64,000 nt of DNA, taken from assembly GCA_028023455.1 (NCBI GenBank), contig JAQFVV010000021.1, forward strand, positions 1,176,001 through 1,240,000, in the 5' to 3' direction. Position numbers and translations under genes: made by a program. The DNA comes from Epiperipatus broadwayi. Its lineage: Eukaryota > Onychophora > Udeonychophora > Euonychophora > Peripatidae. How positions within the stretch are numbered: the stretch's first letter is position 1; every line of letters starts with the position of its first letter. The notes under the pieces were generated by a model, which saw nothing but the letters and a program-made list of their open reading frames with translations, ran no database searches and was not told where the DNA came from. Positions 25,840-38,000 of the stretch are shown one piece after another.

Positions 25840-26414
25840 TGGAGTTAAAGAATGGGCACAAGTAAAATCGGTACATAGATCTAACCCTTCAAAATCTTAC
25901 ACTCAACCACTGCATTAATTCAGGCAGGGGCATTCAAAATTGATTTGGGTATGTCAAGTAAAAAAATAATTCTAATTTTGTAATTCAATTGTTACTAGTT
26001 TTATTTTTTTCTGAAAACAAATGGTGAGAATGACCTAGAAAAATTTTGGCATTTGAATTGGTAAAATTTGTAGGTTATTATTATAGAGTGTTCTATAGAA
26101 ATTGCTGAAGAATAAAAAATGTTGGTGAATAATAATATATACAATGCACTATAGTGGTGGCATCCTAAAACATAGATATTGCAGTAAATACTAACATATT
26201 ATAAATGGAACAAAAAATAATCTCAGCTTATGCAAAAAAAAAATTGTATGATGTGAGATTTAAGCATCCTATCAGCATAACATAAAAAAGGCATTAGTTT
26301 TTTTAATTTAAAGATGCTCTGCAAAATTTCAAATTACAATGAAAAGATCATAAGACCAATAAATGGATTATTTTAATGTGATGGATGAGATACTTTAGAA
26401 TATAATGTTATTAA
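25840..26414. other. AT-rich stretch, nothing recognised
   Basis: No feature is seen. Confidence 0.45.
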
Positions 26415-26560
26415 ATCATCATCGTTATTTAATCGGACATGTTAGACAAATGATTAATACAAGACTTGCTAAAAGAGTATTTTACAGTAAACATGCACAT
26501 AGTGTGAGAGACAGATTCTGTTTAAATTATAAAGTTCATATCCAATATAATCTAAAGTGG
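26415..26560 (+). pseudogene. LINE ORF2 C-terminal fragment
   Basis: Translation reads YLIGHVRQMINTRLAKRVFY then SKHAHSVRDRF. This matches the widespread LINE segment H.IGHV.RM...RL.K.V...-G.R located C-terminal to the RT domain. Stops bound it on both sides and no upstream RT motif is visible. It is a short dead fragment on the plus strand. Confidence 0.5.
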
Positions 26561-29500
26561 TGAATGTTGACTATTGTTATCATAAAGATACAATTGTGGA
26601 TACAGAAAAGTTGAGCTATAATTAGACATGGTCTTAAAGTATTTTATATAGAAAAGCTTACTGCACAAGAAGTTTAAAGACATCATTATAAATAGCAAAT
26701 AATATGAATAATAGACCAGTGTGTTTTGTATGTGAATGTATCTGGTAATTCATGGATCAGTTTGCAAAATCAAAACTCATCTCAAATTTATATTTTTGTA
26801 TTATCTTTTGTTTCCCTGGAATGAGAATGGCGATATTCATTCATAAATGACTGTAGATGAAGATAATGACAAATGAAATAAAAATTGCCATAAGCATGAC
26901 ACCTGTAGGAGTTTGTGTGATACCTTTCTGACTATAAATTAAGAAATCATCATTTTATAGTTCTATTTATTTTGACAATCATTTTGATGACATTCATCTG
27001 ACTTAGCCAGGCTAATAAAGTAAAATTTACCTTATGGCTATTAACAACAAATGTTCTGCCAAATATGAGGTACATATCCAAATTTCTCACTAAAAAGACT
27101 TTAAAAGCCAGAAATTAAATGGATGGTCTTTAGAATAACCTACCATCTACTGTCCATTGACTATTCAAATTTACAATAAATGTCTCAGATAAAAAATGCA
27201 AGAGAAATACTTCTAAAAGTATATCCTAAAGATAAGTAGAGAAAGTTTATGATGTTTAGTTGGTATATACTTGTAACAAGGTATTAAAAGCTAAACTGGG
27301 CTGTTTTTCCAAGACGTAAATAATGGTGATAATGGAATGGCTTTATTGCTTGGGCACCCATAAGAAATTTGAGCACCGGAAGTACCAGACAAATCTGCGC
27401 ATCTTCTGCTGCAGAGTCTAACATTGTTCCACTGCACTAAACCGTTTATGCAATTCTTCCAGGAAGTTACAAACACGATCAGGTAGAGATACGTGGCTAA
27501 AATCGTTCAGTTTCTTACTTTTTATTACAAACGCAAAAACCAGAAAAGGAGAAATAATCTGCCCTTAGTTAACATTCTTTGATAAATATTTTCCTCAACA
27601 ATGTACTTACGCTTTGTCGTTATAGGCATTTTTATTTAAATTAAATTTATTTTATATAAAATGTAGTTTAGAAAATAATTTTAACTATTCAAACTTTCAA
27701 TCAATTCAAATACTTTTTTTTAATTAAATATAACGGTCTTTTTTGTTGTTGTTTTTTTTAAAAAAACTTCATGTTAACGCATTAAAATTTGACATTTGAT
27801 TTAAACACTTTAATTTTTTTGTCTCACTATGCCAACCCAGACCGAGACAACAAATTCTTTTTTGAAGCTTTAAAATAACACATTTATTATGTAGGTAGTG
27901 TATTATCAGAAATGTCATCTAATAACATTTTAAAAGCTATTGAAACAATTTTAAAGTCAATTTCCGTTTTCACAATATATTACATATGGAGGTGCATATA
28001 TATTCGTATCTATAAAAAAAGTTTTTGAGGTATAAGTGTATAATATATTCGTATCTATAAAAAAAAAAACTTTTTGAGGTATAAAATCTGTTTTTCCAAT
28101 TGATCAATAATAATCAGTTATATGTTCAGTTACTCATTAGACCATGGGGTGTTCCGATAATTTAATTTTATTTAATTGCCTAAAATTGGGATTCTTTTTG
28201 ACTTTTATCAATTAAAAAATCAATCAGGAACTTTTAGTTATTGAGCTCACCATTATTACTTATTATTTAACCACTCCATTTGGAAAGCATTCAACTAGAA
28301 CATTTGACGTATTTCACATACCTTCTCTAGAAAGGCCTGTTAACTACTACCAAAGCATGCCCTGAATGCTTCTACATTTTTTAACGTATAAAGCAATATT
28401 TTTGAATTTTACTTTTAACAAAATGTTTATTGATGCAAAATATGTTTGCAGATTTGAAAACTGAATACGGTTTAACAACTTTCACACTACAATGATTACA
28501 ATTTATTCACAATCCAGTTCCAAGCCCACAGTCATGACACTACAATCGGAACAAACTTATTTTGAACTGTCCATTTTTAAGCCCCAGAATTTATCTCCAT
28601 CACTATATTGTCACAGTGGTAGGTGTTGAACTATTAGCCCTCCACTAATATCAATATTACTGTTATATTGGAGTTTAAAGTTTGATTAGGCTCCATGTGG
28701 ATTTCTGGGTCAAAGGGTTGATTGGGTGTTGATCATACTGGATTCTTTTTAGATGTGGATGATAAATAGTATAATTGCTTTCTTGTTTGGGAGTTAATGA
28801 GAAGTCCATAGTATTGTGTTATGATCCATGATCCTCGAGCTGTACAATAGGCTATCTACTACTGCCTTAAACCACCTAGGATATATGAATAATAATAAGT
28901 ATTTAATAAATATATTTTTTGACTCTCACAAAAATAAAGAAAATAATCACTCAGTAGGAACATAAATGCATATTATTAGTTTTTTATTATTTATTTTTGC
29001 CTATATTTATTTTATTATACTATTATTAGCATGTGTGTTTATACACATATATGAAATTCTCTGTGTTTAGGCAGATTGGATTATCCAGACAGCAGAGTAA
29101 CCTGGTCTTAATTGTTGATAATATAAAACAACAATTGTATTTTACATTTTTTTACTAAAAATAATCTTTAAAAGCAATATTTCTGAAACATTTATTTTTT
29201 CCAATAATCTCCATATTTTAATGATGTAGGGAGCTTCATTATTCTAAAATGACCCACAAGTAAGGACTCATTATCAGTACTGAAAATAGCCAGCATCGAT
29301 GAAAAATTAGTAATTTTTTTTGGTTTTTATATTTTAATCATCTAGCACCAAAGAAACTCATTACTCATCATGCATTATGCAAACAACCTCCATTCTTTGG
29401 GTATTCCAGAAATATCAAGCGTCTGAATTTCCGTGGCAGAGTGAGATCTTAATTCCTTCCATCATACATCTTTCATACAAAAAAATAACTAATATCTATC

Positions 29501-30159
29501 TACTTTGTTTATTTATTATTTCAAATAATATAGAATAAGTCAGCAATTAAAGAATTTTTATCATGGATACTTAAATATAAATATCCCATAATGCAAATGG
29601 TAGTATGACTGCCTACCATTTCTATAATGTAGGTTCAATTATATGCAGGCACAAGATGATTTTAGAGATCCATATCTAGTTACTGACATCTAGAAAGTAA
29701 AACAAAAATGAGAAACATTCAGAAATTAATCAACTGCTTTATTTTTTATTATTTATCATTGAGGAGATTGGGTCATTGAAGGAACATTTGTCTCATAGTA
29801 TTTTATTGGGAACAATAAATTGACAAACTTGATTTTAGTAGAAGGGCTTGGATTTTTAACTTTTACCATTACTCATTTTTTTTTGGGGGGGGGATTTATT
29901 GAAGTGCTATTGCTCTTTAAAATATTAATATTCAGTAAATGAGTGATATGAATATAATTGTGTGACCAGTAACACAAAAGATTGAGGGATCAGATCTCAA
30001 AATAAGCTGATCCAATCTTTGCTCAATTTCACAAAAAGGTATTACATGAGAATGGTATTAGCACAGAATAGTGAGGTAAAGAATTGCTTTTTTAATTGAC
30101 CAAATTAAGACTGATTTTATTTCTTTTTGCTAAGTTAGAACTTTTATATTCATTTTCAG
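26561..30159. other. AT-rich stretch with minor repeats
   Basis: A duplication of about 50 bp (TATTCGTATCTATAAAAA then TTTTTGAGGTATAA) lies at 27997-28082. The CCATTGACTATTC motif near 27153 is a diverged form of the shared CATCCATTGATTAC motif. A 9-G run lies near 29885. A possible exon remnant at 27360-27530 is listed separately. No other coding signal. Confidence 0.4.
27360..27530 (-). other. Possible exon or transposon coding remnant
   Basis: On the minus strand a frame reads HVSLPDRVCNFLEELHKRFS then AVEQC and a stop. The composition and amphipathic pattern look protein-like, and the patch is more GC-rich than its flanks. A possible acceptor (TTTTAG) precedes it and a weak donor (GTTAGA) follows AVEQ. 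I recognise no family. It could equally be a piece of a DNA-transposon gene. Confidence 0.2.
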
Positions 30160-30790
30160 GAATGGCTGCATCCACTCTCAAAAACTATTACATTCACTTT
30201 CAAGAAACCCTTATAACCACTCACAAGATCTCTGATATACACTTTTAAGAATTATTACATCCATTTTCAAGAACTCTTACATCCTCTTTCAAGTACTCTT
30301 GCAACTACTCTCAAAAACTCTTACATTCACTCTCAAGAACTCTTATATCCACTCTAAAGAAGTCTAACATCTACTCTCAATAAGTCTTACAATTACTCAA
30401 GAACTCATATCCACTCTGAAGAATCCACTTTCAAAAACTATTACATCTATTCTCAAGAACTCTTATATCCATTTTCAAGAACTCTTATAACCACTCTCAA
30501 AGACTCTTACACCCACTCTCAAGAACCCTTAAATCCATTCTCAATAACTTTTATATATATTCTCAAGAACTTTTACATCCACTGTCAAGAACTCTTACAT
30601 TTTCAAGAACTCTAACATCTACTCTCAATAAGCCTTACAATTATTCAATAACTCTTACATCCACTCTCAAGAACTCTTACACCTATTCCCCAAGAACTTT
30701 AACATCCACTTTCTAAAACTCTTACAACCACTATCAAAAGCTCTTAAAACCATTCTCAAAATTTCTTATATCCCTTCTCATCACTGTAAT
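30160..30790. repeat. 24-bp minisatellite, roughly 25 diverged units
   Basis: Units follow CTCTCAAGAACTCTTACATC CACT with many substitutions and occasional short or long units. The array runs for about 630 bp. The period is a multiple of three, so it would translate as an 8-residue repeat, but stops and indels argue against coding. Confidence 0.93.
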
Positions 30791-30829
30791 AAATTCATTT
30801 AAAAGATCTTAATATGACTTTTGATATAT

Positions 30830-31150
30830 GAAGTCTGGACCATTCAAAATCTGGATTCAAATATGAAATAAAGTTGTGGAATTTTTAGCAATAAAATATT
30901 TTTTATTTGAGTTCAAGTGTTTTTTATTTGCTTTTACTTAACATCATTGTCTATTGGAGATATTTTGTAATTCAATTTTCACTCATTTTTTAATTTCTGG
31001 TCTAACCAAGACTTTGTCAATACATTTTTTAGAGTTGCAGAAAATTTTAGCAAAAAAAAATGCAAACTTTAAACTTTTAATTTCATATGGGATTCGGTAC
31101 TTTTATAATTCTGCCATCTAGTGGTGTTAAATTGTATTTAAACTTTCTTA
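30830..31150 (+). repeat. Dispersed repeat family R, copy 1
   Basis: It aligns in the same orientation with 35975-36256. Shared blocks are GATTCAAATATG, TTTTAGC..TAAATATTTT, TTTGAGTT.AAGTGTT, TTTTGTAATTCA.TTTTCAC and TTTTTTAGAGTTG. A GCCATCTAGTGGTG segment near 31119 matches the other copy at 36672 after its LINE insertion. Non-coding. Confidence 0.75.
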
Positions 31151-32741
31151 TGTTACTAAAAAAGTATAAAAGTAAAAAATAATATAAAAGAAAATTAAAG
31201 AAATGCCTTTATTCACATAAATGCACTAAAAAATAAATATATATTTTATTTCATTTCAATGTGGCTTTCATGGCTGCTCAAATGACCACTCTGTAAGAAT
31301 CTCTAGATTTTCTTTATAGGAGTATTTTTTGAACTGATCTGAAAGAAAGTACACAATTGTTATATGTTGTGATCTTTAACAATGTTGAGAAGTGTGGTAT
31401 GTAGCTATAAAAAGCTATCCCATCGTTCTTTCTTAGCCTCAAGATATGTGATGATTTATTCTTGCCATGCTTTTATCAAGCAGTAGATGATTTCTGCACA
31501 ATAATTTATAAGTGTTTTAGACAAAGAATAAACATATCCCTCAGACTCAGAACTCTTGGAAGCAAGACTTTGTTAAATTACAATGTTATCAGCTATGATG
31601 CTTGTATTTTACTTGTGATTATATGTTGGATTGTTTTCACCATCTAGAATTAATTATTAAATGCCTTTAAAAAATCATCATTATTCAAACTTTTTAAATA
31701 TATTCAACTGTTAGTAGTAGCACATATACATTAGTATATAACATATTTTTAGTTATATTACTCTCTCTTCTCTGGATGTTTCTAACTTAACTAGTAGAGG
31801 ATTAACATGGGAATAGAACTTAAGTTTTTAGATTTGTAATTAATTTATATATATTTTTTAACAGTCAGTGTGCTAATAATAATCTGACAAAATCACATTA
31901 ACTTGGAACCATTATCTTCTAATTAATAATAAATAGATATCCATTTTTAACAAATATTGATTATCGAGTTGAATTAGCTATAGTTTTTAATATGATATTA
32001 AAACCCTTCATTGCCAAGTAGGGTTATCACTTATTTCATAAGATGGAACTCTATTGCTCTGAACATGAGGCCACATGAATGATGGGATATTATTTATAAT
32101 ATAATTATACCATTCACTACATATTTCTTGCATATTATTTATAAAAATTAAAAAAGTTAGGACTGTGTGCTATGAACTCTTGATTAAAAAAGACTATTCT
32201 ATGCTTATTTTGAAGGGTTTTTATCATATAGTGAATAAATTTGTATGTTTATACAAGTATAAATATACTTATATACCTGAGAGTCTTATAATATCCATTT
32301 TTGCATTCTGCTCTTTATTCTTCTCAATTTTTCTAATCTCCATCCACTACCACCATCCCAGAAAAATATCGTTACATATTTTTGGCTAAAACTCATTCTC
32401 AGTTAATATGAATAAAAACATCATTGAAAATTTTATGAACAACTATGAAAATATTTTTATAGAATTGAAAAATATGGGAAAAGTTATTATAATGCCAAAA
32501 ATGTGTTGATGGTAATGAAAACTCTTGGAAGTACCATTCTTTCATTGCAATGTGACTACATTTTAGGATCAACTACAAGTATTTCCAATTACACTGTAAT
32601 TTAATGTTAGATGTCAAATTGGCTAAGGGCATTTTTGGTTGGCCGAAATCTTATTTTGATGTTGATTTGGATAAATCAGGATTAGTGTATATATATTGAG
32701 TTTTGATAATGATACATCTAAATCCAACCTCTTAAATATAT
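31151..32741. other. AT-rich stretch, nothing recognised
   Basis: Short frames only, none with recognisable similarity. Confidence 0.45.
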
Positions 32742-32792
32742 TGAATTGTATATCAATAAATAAATAATACTTCTGTATATAATATAAAAATA

Positions 32793-34790
32793 ATATAAAA
32801 AATAACAATTCGTGTCAATTGTTAATACAGAGTTTAATATAAATAAATAAAAACAAATAATATTTCCAAGCGCTTTCAACTCTTACGAGTCCTTATCAAG
32901 GCAGTGTAAACAATTCTATTTTCTCCTAGGTGATGAATCTAACATTTCATTGTATTGGCCAGGAACAACTAATCGGAAAGATGGTTAATTTTGAATTCAT
33001 AGCACAAGATGAATTTTGTATAATATATGATTCTTTAATCTTGCGTTTTTTATCATGTGTTTCATTCATTAATATTGTAAAATCCTTTGGACTACATATA
33101 TGGCCTGTATTATTTTGGTGAACATAAAAAGCTGAATAAATTGTATTATCTTCTCTTGCTCTATTATAAGTATATTTATGTTGTTGAAGGCGATATTTAA
33201 TATTTGTTTTGGTTTCTCCAACATATATTGCACAAAATTTATTTGTGGGCATCTAATAAAGTATACAACACTGCTTTTATCCTCCTTATTTATTATTTCC
33301 TTAGAGTTATTTATTAACCTATTAAGGTTAGGTGGAGTTCTCCATGCTAATCGAAAATCTTGACTTAAAACTTTTATTATATTTTTATTAATATTGGGAA
33401 TAAAAGCTAATGACATCCATGGTTTATTATTCATATTTATATGGTCACTATTATGACGTTGTTTATAATGCTTCAATAAAGTAGATAATAGCATTTGTTT
33501 ATTATAACCAACTTGTATTAAATCTTGCATATAACATTTTATATTATCTTTTATAAACATTTCATTTGAACACAGTCATTGATTACATGTTAAAAAAGCT
33601 CTAAAACCAGCTAATTTGTGTACTAAAGGAACATTAGATGTTGGATGAATGTAACCTCTATTATCTATATGTTTTACAACCATTTTATATACTAATTTAT
33701 CATCTACCCTTGATATTTGCAAATCTAGGTATTTAATACTAGAATTGTCTTCTCTTTCTATTGTCCAAACTAAACCATCTTGGTTCTGCAAACTATCAAA
33801 AATTTGCTTTATAATGTCTGGTAGCCCATATGTCACAACATCATCCACATATCTACAATATAATGTGTTCTCATTTCTTACTAATATGGGATGCACAATT
33901 TGCTGTTCTATATTATCTACAAACAAATTACCTAATAATCCACTTACAGCCAAACCCATTGCCATCCTTTTTCCATTCTATATAAGTTACTACCATGTTC
34001 TGCAACAATATCATTGCTTATCCAAATTAAAACATCTATAATGAAAGATATTTTATCCTGTGGCATTTCTTTAGCACACAACTTATCTCTCAAAATTGTA
34101 ATAGATGCAGATCGATCCACTGATCCATATAATTCCACCACATCCAATGAAACAAACTCATACCCCTTAATTATAGCTGTTTTATTAAGTATAGTAACAC
34201 AATCAAATGACGATTTTAATGTATATTTTCCAAACCCAACAAAATCTAAAATCCACTTAACTAAAATTTTTGCTAGCTTTTGATAATATGCCCTTGTAAA
34301 ATCCATCATTAATCTTAAAGGAGCATTAAGCTTATGTGTTTTTACATTCGCAAACATTTGAGGAATAAAAGTTGCTGATGGATAAACTTCCCTATATTCT
34401 TTATTAGTAAGAAACATTTTACCACGTGCTCTTAAAATCTTTGAAACAAACTTATCTTTCATAGCCTTTATATTATAATTTTTAATTCTAATAAAATTCA
34501 ATTTCTCTATTTGTTGTTTAAGTTTAATTTCATATGTATTTTTATCCATTAATACAAATCTAGGTGATTTATCTTCCTTAGAACAAATCAGCTGGTTATT
34601 ATTTAAAAATAATTTAACATCTTTCAAAGCCTGCTGTTTACTATAATTCAATTTATTAGATAATGCATTAATTTTTGGAGAAATAACTTTAATAACATTT
34701 TCTTTATTAATAATACCGTCGTATGCTGCTTCCACATCTGCAATTACTTCAGCCTTTGCATTTTTCCATGAACTATATACATATCTAGGA
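32793..34790 (-). pseudogene. Penelope-like RT plus GIY-YIG, broken copy
   Basis: The frame is open from about 34790 and contains a KTHK block (upstream RT block of the family), GYEFVSLDVVELYGSVD (motif A) and, after a frameshift near 33955, AMGLAVSG (motif B) and RYVDDVV (motif C, YVDD at about 33839-33850), then YLDLQISR. A stop near 33576 replaces an Arg codon that is intact in the sister copy (CGA to TGA). The linker RTPPNLNRLINNSKE leads to VVYFIRCPQ, a 1-base deletion near 33235, then YVGETKTNIKYRLQQHK, the GIY-YIG core, and KESYIIQ with the catalytic Glu. The N-terminus is truncated. The product would copy its own RNA at a nicked target. Confidence 0.9.
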
Positions 34791-35762
34791 CAATAGAAAG
34801 AGAAGACAATTCTAGTATTAAATACCTAGATTTGCAAATATCAAGGGTAGATGATAAATTAGTATATAAAATGGTTGTAAAACATATAGATAATAGAGGT
34901 TACATTCATCCAACATCTAATGTTCCTTTAGTACACAAATTAGCTGGTTTTAGAGCTTTTTTAACACGTAATCAACGACTGTGTTCAAATGAAATGTTTA
35001 TGAAAGATAATATAAAATGTTATATGCAAGATTTAATACAAGTGGGTTATAATAAACAAATGCTATTATCTACTGTATTGAAGCATTATAAACAATGTCA
35101 TAATAGTGACCATATAAATATGAATAATAAACCATGGATGTCATTAGCTTTTATTCCCAATATTAATAAAAATATAATAAAAGTTTTAAGTCAAGATTTT
35201 CGATTAGCATGGAGAACTCCACCTAACCTTAATAGGTTAATAAATAACTCTAAGGAAATAATAAATAAGGAGGATAAAAGCAGTATTGTATACTTTATTA
35301 GATGCCCACAAATAAATTGTAGTGCAATATATGTTGGAGAAACCAAAACAAATATTAAATATCGCCTTCAACAACATAAATATACTTATAATAGAGCAAG
35401 AGAAGATGATACAGTTTATTCAGCTTTTTATGTTCACCAAAATAATACAGGCCTTATATGTAGTTCAAAGGATTTTACAATATTAATGAATGAAACACAT
35501 GATAAAAAACGCAAGATTAAAGAATCATATATTATACAAAATTCATCTTGTGCTATGAATTCAAAATTAACCATCTTTCCGATTAGTTGTTCCTGGCCAA
35601 TACAATGAAATGTTAGATTCATCACCTAGGAGAAAATAGAATTGTTTACACTGTCTTGATAAAGACTCATAAGAGTTGAATGCGCTTGGAAATATTATTT
35701 GTTTTTATTTATTTATATTAAACTCTGTATTAACAATTGACATGAATTGTTATTTTTTATAT
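34791..35762 (+). pseudogene. Penelope-like element, 5'-truncated copy with intact C-terminal frame
   Basis: A single open frame runs from 34791 to the stop at 35606-35608 (about 272 codons). It covers the end of the RT domain (YLDLQISR and following), the linker (APP-like RTPPNLNRLINNSKE) and a complete GIY-YIG module from about 35282: IVYFIRCPQ, a Cys, YVGET, the Arg of IKYRLQQHK, and the Glu of KIKESYIIQ. RT motifs 1 to C are absent, so it cannot be autonomous. The 3' UTR continues to about 35762 and includes a short hairpin GACTC..GAGTT followed by GAATGCGC; in the sister copy this reads GAAAGCGC. Confidence 0.9.
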
Positions 35763-35974
35763 GAATTGTATATCACATTTATAAGTAGTTTATATTTGAT
35801 GAAAATTTTGTTTCTATAGAATTGGTATCATTCTAGTGCCTTTGTGTAGTTTACATAATAACAAAATATCAGACTCTGGAGTTCAAAGTTCATGGATTTT
35901 AGCCCTGCTCCATAATTTCAGCTTCCCAAATTTTTATAAATTCCTTAATGATGAATCATTTGATTATATATTAC
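35763..35974. other. AT-rich spacer
   Basis: Nothing is recognised apart from the right target duplicate at its start. Confidence 0.4.
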
Positions 35975-36760
35975 CAGATATTGATTCAAATATGGAATGA
36001 AATTATGAGATATTTTTAACACTAAATATTTTCCATTTGAGTTTAAGTGTTATTTTTTATTGAGTTTTCTTTAACTTATCAGTTTTTTGACTGTCTGTTG
36101 AGAAATTTTGTAATTCAGTTTTCACCCATTTTTCTAGTTTTAATTTAGTTGAAAGTTTGTGTGCATCTGTATTTCTAATGACAATATATTTTTTTAGAGT
36201 TGTAAACCATTTTGGTAAAAAAATAATGGAAATTATTTTTTTAAAATTTTATATGGGATGTGATGTTGATGTGATGTGATGTATTGTGGCTTCTCCTTAA
36301 ACAAAGTCAATAATATCTAAGCAATTATGCCCAAATAAACCTGTTAGCCACTTAATTTTCCATTCCCCACTCTAAGTTTTGTCATATTCTGCTCCATTCC
36401 ATTTCCACAACATAAGCTTTGTGATGTGATGATGTGATGTGATGTATTGTGGCTTCTCCTTAAATGAAGTCAAGAATATCTCTGCAATTATGCCCGGATA
36501 AACCTGTTAGCCACTTTATTTTCCATTTCCCACTCTAAATTTTTCCATATTTTGCTCCATCCCATTTCCACACCATAATTTTTGTAACTCTATAACCTTT
36601 ATATCTAAATCCCCTTTATCTTTTCCCAAACCCAGCATAAAAACCAATAATTCAACTCTATAGCATTAATGGCCGCCTTCTAGTGAAATAAAAAAGAAAC
36701 ATTAAAAAGTAGTTTTTAGTTATAAAATAATATCAAATGAAAAAAATTGCTTTAATCAAT
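35975..36760 (+). repeat. Family R copy 2, interrupted by a LINE
   Basis: 35975-36256 aligns with 30835-31100. After the LINE segment at 36257-36655, similarity resumes with GCCGCCTTCTAGTG near 36672, matching GCCATCTAGTGGTG of copy 1. The LINE therefore inserted into an existing family R copy. Confidence 0.7.
36257..36655 (-). pseudogene. LINE 3' end, two tandem partial copies
   Basis: The reverse complement matches 22290-22660: ATGCTGGGTTTGGGAAAAG, AAGGGGATTTAGATATAAAG, TGGAAATGGGATGGAGCA, GTGGCTAACAGGTTTAT and a CACATCACATCA tail. Read on the minus strand, a longer 3' end (36655 to 36419) with its tail is followed directly by a second, shorter one (36416 to 36257) with its own tail. No functional frame remains. 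Confidence 0.8.
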
Positions 36761-37714
36761 AAATAAATAGAGGTGTATAAATAAAATTCTTATTTAAATA
36801 AACAAAGTCATTAAGAATATCTTAAGATATGACTTTTGGTTAAAGTAAACAGAATATTTTTAGAAAGTGATTTGAGAAGAGCTTTTTTAGAGGTTGAGTA
36901 AAATATAACCATAAAACCAAATTGAATACCTTGGGATATACATACTTAATTGGAAAGAATAAGAAAAAGTTGCATCATCCCAAAGCTTGTGATTCTGTGG
37001 TGCATAATGTGGACTCAGAACTGAAAGATGTAATATGTAATAACAATCTATGGAAATTTCTATATTTCTGGGCTCTTTACAACTATTATTGTTTATAAAT
37101 TGCAAGTATTACTAAAAAAAATAAAGTAATTGAATGGTTTAGTGATCCAGAGTTTGAACAGCAGAAGTAACAGACATGGACCATAATAATGAATCTTATG
37201 TTTTAGTATCTATCCCTCCACCACTGAATTAAACCATGAAAGGTGTAATAATGGGGAAAATGTGAAATGGTTTGTTACATGACATCATATTATGTTTGAA
37301 TACCAAACATGATAAGCCAATCTCTGATACTTGAAATTAGCTATTGAGTCTGCCATATTATTAATATTCTGCAATAAATCATGCAAGGTATGAATATTCA
37401 AGAAAGATGCTGTTAAAACGTATAGTTACTTATTAAAAAAATAAATAAATATGAATCTTTATCAAAAATATTAAATGAAGAATAAGAAACCCCATAAGAG
37501 GAAGTGGGATAATCATAAAATAAAATTTAAAAAAACCCTCTAAAATTAAATTTTAAAAAATTAAGGTGCTATATTTTGATGAAATTAAAGCATAATTCTG
37601 AAAAGATGCTTAATATTTAAGTAACTGTGATAGAAATCTTTGAATACTACAAACTCATTTAAAGTTTAATTGTCACTTCTTTAATAGATGATTAATTTAC
37701 ATTATATATATATA
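36761..37714. other. AT-rich stretch, nothing recognised
   Basis: No coding or shared repeat signal. Confidence 0.45.
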
Positions 37715-38000
37715 AAATACATATTTTGCGGATTGAAGATCCCTAAAGTCATCCACTTTATCCAATATTATGCCCATCCTTCTCTGTGTATTTAAATGGA
37801 CATATTAAGAACCTACATATAAGTGATCAGATAATCTTAAGATCAACATGGATATGACTACAATATTGGCATCATCAAGGGCTTTGAGCATTCCATCATT
37901 AGGTTTTCTGTAATATGGATGGCTGAAAAGTTGGAGAATGGAGAGATGTGTAGAATTTGCTATCTTAATATAAATTGAGCAGTGATTATATATATATATT
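37715..38000 (+). repeat. Family H repeat copy d, left half
   Basis: TTTATCCAATAT.A, GGCTGAAAA.TTGGAG, and TTGCTATCTTAATATAAATT align with copy c at 9130-9240. The copy then enters a TA run where the Penelope fragment begins, and resumes at 38735. Confidence 0.65.

Larger units (their letters stand above)
32742..35775. mobile_element. Head-to-head Penelope-like double insertion with one target duplication
   Basis: A minus-strand copy (about 34790 down to 32793) and a plus-strand copy (34791 to about 35762) meet at their 5' ends. Their 3' ends point outward, so roughly 950 bases at each side form a long inverted repeat. The direct repeat TGAATTGTATATCA occurs at 32742-32755 and again at 35762-35775, immediately outside the structure. 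This suggests the whole inverted pair integrated as one unit. About 37 AT-rich bases separate the left duplicate from the left copy. Confidence 0.85.

Noticed and set aside
30160-30790. CRISPR-like array
   Set aside because: Units are 24 bp and contiguous with no unique spacers; this is a minisatellite in an animal genome.
32860-32925. Hammerhead in the 3' UTR of the Penelope pair
   Set aside because: TTGATAAGGACTCG with GAAAGCGC looks derived from CTGATGA-stem-GAAA, but the core has an extra base and altered G8, and no stem I could be paired convincingly.
33178-34283. Plus-strand frames antisense to the Penelope copy
   Set aside because: They are shadows of the minus-strand RT and endonuclease reading frames.
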